From positions 1,650,583 through 1,714,582 of the forward strand of contig NZ_CP087880.1 in the NCBI RefSeq assembly GCF_021172065.1: a DNA stretch of 64,000 bases. Direction: 5' to 3'. Made by a program: the position numbers and the translations under genes. The stretch is from Pseudocitrobacter corydidari (GTDB taxonomy: Bacteria; Pseudomonadota; Gammaproteobacteria; Enterobacterales; Enterobacteriaceae). The notes beneath the pieces were generated by a model. The model was not told where the DNA came from. It was given only the letters and a program-made list of their open reading frames with translations, and did no database searches. Shown here piece after piece: positions 60,802 through 64,000 of this stretch; within the stretch, counting starts at the first letter, position 1, and each line of letters begins with the position of its first letter.

Positions 60802-62286
60802 TTACCGGCCTGATTCCTGCTGTTCGCCCTTCTTCATCCGATACATGTCCGCATCCGCCTGCTGGATTGCGCTATCCAGATTATCCGCACTTGTAGACAT
60901 TCCCCATGATACGGATAACGGCACCACTTCGCCCTCTACCGTAAAGGCATGCTGTGTTACCTGCATAGCAATCCGTTCAGCAATATAGCGCGCATCTTCC
61001 TTGCTGGCGCTGGCCAGTAAAATGACAAACTCATCACCACCAGTACGGATCACCAGATCGTGTACGGCACGGACGTTATCCAGCATACATTGCGCGATAA
61101 TCTTCAGCGCGCGGTCTCCCACGCTATGCCCCCAGGCATCGTTGATCGCTTTAAACTTGTTGCAGTCAAACAGAAGAACGGTTGTGTAACGGAGTTCATG
61201 CTTCTGAATCAGTTCCAGAATATTACGCGTATAACTGCCGGTGAGCGCATCAGAATAGAAACGATTGTCACCTTTATTTAGCCTGCGGCGTATAACAAAA
61301 AACAGTAATAAAAAGAGCAACGGCGCCAGCAGAACGGCCGTTGAGGCCATTGGGTCATGTAAGATGTATAAATAAAGCGGCAGCGCATAGCGGAATTCGT
61401 AGCGATCGGAAAGGTCGTAAACCTGATAAACCGTCGGCCAGTTACAGTTATCTGTTAAACAAAGATGGCTAGCATCCTGACGGTTAACAAATTTCAGCAT
61501 CAGCTCAGAAGGGACGTTATTTTTGAACGACTCGCGTAAAGCGCGTTGTAACTCGGGCTTCGAAAAATCGTACAGTAAATAACCGACAATATGATTACTC
61601 ACCTGTCCAGCAGAAAGATCGTAGATATAACTCACCAGACTGTAGGCTTTTTCACCGGTTATTTTATCCGTATAAAAATTGGTCGAGCTCCGCGCTTTTT
61701 TACGAGAATCTTTGAGTAATAAGCGGTCATAAAACGATTCAGGAATCTGGAAAAAGGCGGCAGGATTACGCGCCATTTGTGATGAATCAAAGGAAAAGCG
61801 AACGGAGTCTTTACTGGTAAACCAATAAAACCAGTGCGCGTCATGCGCCACAATATAACGATGGGTATCGTAATGCCCAGGATTCAGCGTGTTCATTCTG
61901 GCACGCACGAACTCGCCTGCGGCAAACATACAGCGCGCTTCTTCGCTCTGCGTTCTGGATATCAGCGTGCCGTAGCCCGGATTTAGAACCGACCGGTCAG
62001 CATTGATGCCCCATTCATCGCGATTACGCGGACGAAAATCGCTCAAATTGCCGCACAGGTTATTACTTTTTAGCTGTTGATAACGCACCCCCGCGGCATC
62101 GGCAATTAATTCATTATCATTAAAGATGGCCAGCATATTGCTTTCCAGCGCATTAATGCCGTCATTGACCTGAGTAATGGCACGTTGATACATAAAAAAG
62201 AGATACAGGAAAATTAACAGGCCAGTGATCCCTGCTGCCACCAGCAACGCCTGCTTCTTTCGTAAACTGTCCTGAACACGTCTCAC
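60802..62286 (-). CDS. Membrane-bound GGDEF protein (putative diguanylate cyclase)
   Basis: This 494-residue protein has helix 1 at about residues 14-33, a periplasmic sensor region of about 270 residues, helix 2 at about 316-336 (STAVLLAPLLFLLLFFVIRR), and a C-terminal GGDEF domain. The active motif is intact: IRTGGDEFVILL. The domain opens with SDALTGSYTRNILELIQKHE. Its overall layout is like DgcJ, and it could be the counterpart of CdgI (YeaI), which in E. coli lies beside dgcJ and has a degenerate motif. The start is GTG at 62286 without a strong ribosome site. It is convergent with yoaJ. Confidence 0.82.
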   Translation of the reverse strand: MRRVQDSLRKKQALLVAAGITGLLIFLYLFFMYQRAITQVNDGINALESNMLAIFNDNELIADAAGVRYQQLKSNNLCGNLSDFRPRNRDEWGINADRSVLNPGYGTLISRTQSEEARCMFAAGEFVRARMNTLNPGHYDTHRYIVAHDAHWFYWFTSKDSVRFSFDSSQMARNPAAFFQIPESFYDRLLLKDSRKKARSSTNFYTDKITGEKAYSLVSYIYDLSAGQVSNHIVGYLLYDFSKPELQRALRESFKNNVPSELMLKFVNRQDASHLCLTDNCNWPTVYQVYDLSDRYEFRYALPLYLYILHDPMASTAVLLAPLLFLLLFFVIRRRLNKGDNRFYSDALTGSYTRNILELIQKHELRYTTVLLFDCNKFKAINDAWGHSVGDRALKIIAQCMLDNVRAVHDLVIRTGGDEFVILLASASKEDARYIAERIAMQVTQHAFTVEGEVVPLSVSWGMSTSADNLDSAIQQADADMYRMKKGEQQESGR

Positions 62287-62578
62287 ATGCGCACCATCAT
62301 AAAAGTCATCCTTTTAAACGTAACACACTTTGTGTTTTTAGCTTGTTCAGAAAGAACCTATCAGAAAAATAGGCTATTCATACCTTAAATGTGTGGTTAT
62401 TAACAAATTAATGTACAACTGACTAATTTATGTGCATGAGAATTAGGCGCAAAGACGCAGGGAGCCATGAGGAATACGGAGTAATCTTATCTACTAATGC
62501 ATGGGCTTTTATAACAATCGTCTCAGCTGAATCGCATAGACTATTTATGGCGACAGCGTGTTACAGGAGACACTTATA

Positions 62579-62692
62579 ATGAAAAAATTGCTCGCACTCT
62601 CTTTATTAATTGTATTGAGCAGCACACTCAGCGGATGCATCATCGATCATGACCATCACCGTGGCGGTCATCACCACTCGCATCATCGTTGA
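62579..62692 (+). CDS. His-rich micro-lipoprotein
   Basis: This is a gene of 37 residues. Residues 1-20 form a lipoprotein signal, MKKLLALSLLIVLSSTLSGC, with lipobox LSGC. The mature 18 residues are CIIDHDHHRGGHHHSHHR: eight histidines and two aspartates, plainly suited to binding divalent metal. A very good ribosome site (ACAGGAGA) lies before the ATG. The lipobox and tight coding frame make it a credible gene although it is too short for routine calling. No family is known to me. Confidence 0.72.
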   Translation: MKKLLALSLLIVLSSTLSGCIIDHDHHRGGHHHSHHR

Positions 62693-62732
62693 CAGAGGGA
62701 AAATTCAGGCGAGCCATGCTCGCCTGATAAAA

Positions 62733-62996
62733 TTAGCTGTGGCTCTCTTTGGGACCCAGGAAAATAAAACCGAATGGAATCGACCCCAGCACGGTGAAAA
62801 TGCAGCTGTAGACCATGACCATCGCACCCTGCAAAAAGAACATGCCCGTTGTCCACTCCGAATAAGGCAGGTTGTACTCACGTACTACGCCGCCAAACGT
62901 TGCCCGCCCCACGACAAACAACGCAATCACAAATATTGTGCAGGCACACAGCAGAAATTTTTTGCCGTTCCTTGTCCGCAATTTTTCCAGCACCAT
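62733..62996 (-). CDS. Small two-helix inner-membrane protein of unknown function
   Basis: This protein of about 87 residues has helix 1 at about 14-33 (KFLLCACTIFVIALFVVGRA) and helix 2 at about 55-80 (FLQGAMVMVYSCIFTVLGSI). The ATG at 62994-62996 is preceded by GGGGAG seven bases away and is preferred to a TTG two codons upstream. It is convergent with the His-rich lipoprotein gene; CTCGCC-like repeats at 62707-62726 (GGCGAGCCATGCTCGCC) lie between them and may terminate both. I do not recognise the family. Confidence 0.65.
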   Translation of the reverse strand: MVLEKLRTRNGKKFLLCACTIFVIALFVVGRATFGGVVREYNLPYSEWTTGMFFLQGAMVMVYSCIFTVLGSIPFGFIFLGPKESHS

Positions 62997-63087
62997 ACTC
63001 AACGCTCCCCTTCATGGCGATATATTACGCTGTAGTTGTAACATTTATGTGCCAATAAATGAATGTTTTTGTGAATCCATAGTGATC

Positions 63088-63121
63088 TACCCCTTTTAAA
63101 GTAGTATTTAAAATGCACTTT
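63088..63121 (+). promoter_or_regulatory. NarL heptamer and NsrR palindrome upstream of yeaR
   Basis: A NarL heptamer TACCCCT (matches TACYYMT) lies at 63088-63094. An NsrR-like palindrome of 23 bases (63099-63121, AAGTAGTATTT-A-AAATGCACTTT) matches 19 of 23 consensus positions symmetrically. E. coli yeaR-yoaG is induced by nitrate through NarL and repressed by the nitric-oxide sensor NsrR, so the sites fit. Confidence 0.65.
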
Positions 63122-63180
63122 TTGATAAATTTCGACCGCCACTTCGTGCTCTAATAACCCGTAACAAAACAGGGGGAAAC

Positions 63181-63507
63181 ATGTTACGGATTCCGCAAAG
63201 TTGTGTTCATACGCGTTCCACGCCGTTCTGGAACAAAGAGACGGCACCCGCCGGTATTTTCCAGCGTCATCTCGATAAAGGTACGCGCCAGGGGGTCTAC
63301 CCTCGCCTGTCGGTGCATAAAGGGGCGGTGAAATACCTGGGCTATGCTGATGAGACGTTCGAACAGCCTGAAGCCGAGTTACTGATCGAAGCGGGTCACT
63401 TTGGCGTGTTCCCTCCTGAGAAATGGCATCTGATAGAACTGATGACCGAAGATACTGTTTTTCAAATTGATTTTTTCGTGGAAGCTGATGTTTTGAGATC
63501 CCTTTAA
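63181..63507 (+). CDS. yeaR: DUF1971 protein, first YeaR copy
   Basis: This 108-residue cupin-like protein carries HTRSTPFWNKETAPAGIFQR, GVYPRLSVHKGAVKYLGYAD and IEAGHFGVFPPEKWHLIELM. It resembles E. coli YeaR closely, including the TRxGVYPRLSV block. It lacks about ten C-terminal residues of the family. The ATG at 63181 has AGGGGGAAAC upstream. It leads the yeaR-yoaG operon, under nitrate and nitric-oxide control in E. coli; the protein is proposed to act in nitric-oxide or tellurite defence. Confidence 0.88.
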   Translation: MLRIPQSCVHTRSTPFWNKETAPAGIFQRHLDKGTRQGVYPRLSVHKGAVKYLGYADETFEQPEAELLIEAGHFGVFPPEKWHLIELMTEDTVFQIDFFVEADVLRSL

Positions 63508-63538
63508 GCTCACAAGGCGACTAAGTAAGGAGCCAATT

Positions 63539-63892
63539 ATGCTGCGTATTCCTGAAAATTTTATTCATTCCCGTTCAACACCGTTCTGGAATAAAGACAC
63601 CGCGCCAAAAGCGCTGTTCACTCACCACAACACCAAAGCACATGTTTATGGCCGCCTGTCGGTGATGCAGGGCGCGGTGCGCTACTTTGGTTTTCCTGAC
63701 GCCGAGGCCACTGAGCCTGACGTCGACATTGTCATCGAAGCCGGGTCATTCGGCATTTCGCCGCCGCAAAAATGGCACCGAATCGAGCTTCTGACTGACG
63801 ATACCTATTTCAATATCGACTTCTTTGCCGACCCGGATGTCAAACTTGAAGGCGCAGGCCTGGGCAAAGTGGTCAATTCGCATAAGGAGTAA
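63539..63892 (+). CDS. DUF1971 protein, second YeaR copy
   Basis: This 117-residue protein is a tandem paralogue of the previous gene: HSRSTPFWNKDTAPKALFTH, GRLSVMQGAVRYFGFPDAEA and TDDTYFNIDFFADPDVKLEG. It keeps the C-terminal tail that the first copy lacks, and its end TDDTYFNIDFF is nearer to E. coli YeaR. AAGGAGCC is the ribosome site. It sits 31 bases after copy 1 and five bases before yoaG. E. coli has one yeaR, so one copy is extra; which is the orthologue is unclear. Confidence 0.86.
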   Translation: MLRIPENFIHSRSTPFWNKDTAPKALFTHHNTKAHVYGRLSVMQGAVRYFGFPDAEATEPDVDIVIEAGSFGISPPQKWHRIELLTDDTYFNIDFFADPDVKLEGAGLGKVVNSHKE

Positions 63893-63897
63893 ACATC

Positions 63898-64000
63898 ATG
63901 GGTAAAGCAACCTATACGGTGACCGTCACGAACAACAGCAACGGCATTTCGGTGGATTATGAAACCGATAAACCGATGGAATTGCTGATACCTGATGTTG
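63898..64000 (+). CDS. yoaG: YoaG, N-terminal part (window edge)
   Basis: The first 34 codons of YoaG are present: MGKATYTVTVTNNSNGISVD then YETDKPMELLIPDV. This matches the N-terminus of the 60-residue E. coli protein almost exactly. It starts five bases after the second YeaR copy and runs off the right edge. YoaG is a small beta-rich dimer induced with yeaR by nitrate. Confidence 0.92.
   Translation, partial: MGKATYTVTVTNNSNGISVDYETDKPMELLIPDV

Overview
The window is a chromosomal segment of an enterobacterium (family Enterobacteriaceae). Backbone order and protein sequences follow the Escherichia coli K-12 segment from astCAD through xthA, ydjX, ynjBCDE, gdhA, topB, selD, sppA, ansA, pncA, gapA, yeaGH, nimT, dgcP and yoaG, but substitutions and several insertions show it is not E. 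coli. An Enterobacter, Leclercia, Kluyvera or Citrobacter-like genome is my inference. No tRNA, rRNA, insertion sequence, phage or CRISPR array was seen.

Layout. 1-2460: arginine catabolism genes astC-astA-astD (astD cut by the window edge) behind a sigma-54 promoter. 2.9-3.2 kb: a Hok-type toxin with a probable antisense Sok RNA. 3.4-16 kb: xthA, membrane proteins ydjX/ydjZ, the ynjBCD transporter and ynjE, three tandem two-helix microproteins, ynjF/ynjA, nudG, ynjH, gdhA and an amber-interrupted ynjI. 16-24.6 kb: topB, selD, an added class A acid phosphatase, ydjA, sppA, ansA and pncA. 24.7-26 kb: an AT-rich run of three unknown exported proteins.

26.4-37.9 kb is the most distinctive region. 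An eight-gene operon on the minus strand appears to import and desulfurise organosulfur compounds. It encodes an SsuD-like monooxygenase, an FAD/NAD(P)-binding protein, an NtaA/SnaA/DszA-type monooxygenase, a MetNIQ-like ABC transporter, an MFS transporter and an SfnB-like acyl-CoA-dehydrogenase-fold enzyme. Facing it is a 640-residue regulator in which a sigma-54 activator (AAA+ plus Fis-type helix-turn-helix) is fused to an SsuA-like sulfonate-binding domain. Between them lie a good sigma-54 promoter and two matching palindromes that look like the regulator's binding sites. This reads as a one-component organosulfur sensor-activator that uses a captured periplasmic-binding-protein fold.

37.9-64 kb returns to the backbone: yeaC, msrB, gapA, yeaD, yeaE, mipA, yeaG, yeaH, dgcJ, yeaK, yeaL, nimR, nimT, yeaO, yoaF, dgcP, yoaK, yoaJ, two tandem yeaR copies and yoaG (cut by the edge). 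Insertions here include a UspF-like protein, a GPH transporter with a GH31 glycosidase, an AT-rich lipoprotein and exported protein, a third GGDEF protein, and a 37-residue His-rich lipoprotein. REP/BIME repeats and rho-independent terminators separate many transcription units.

Family assignments rest on remembered homologues and visible motifs. No searches were run.
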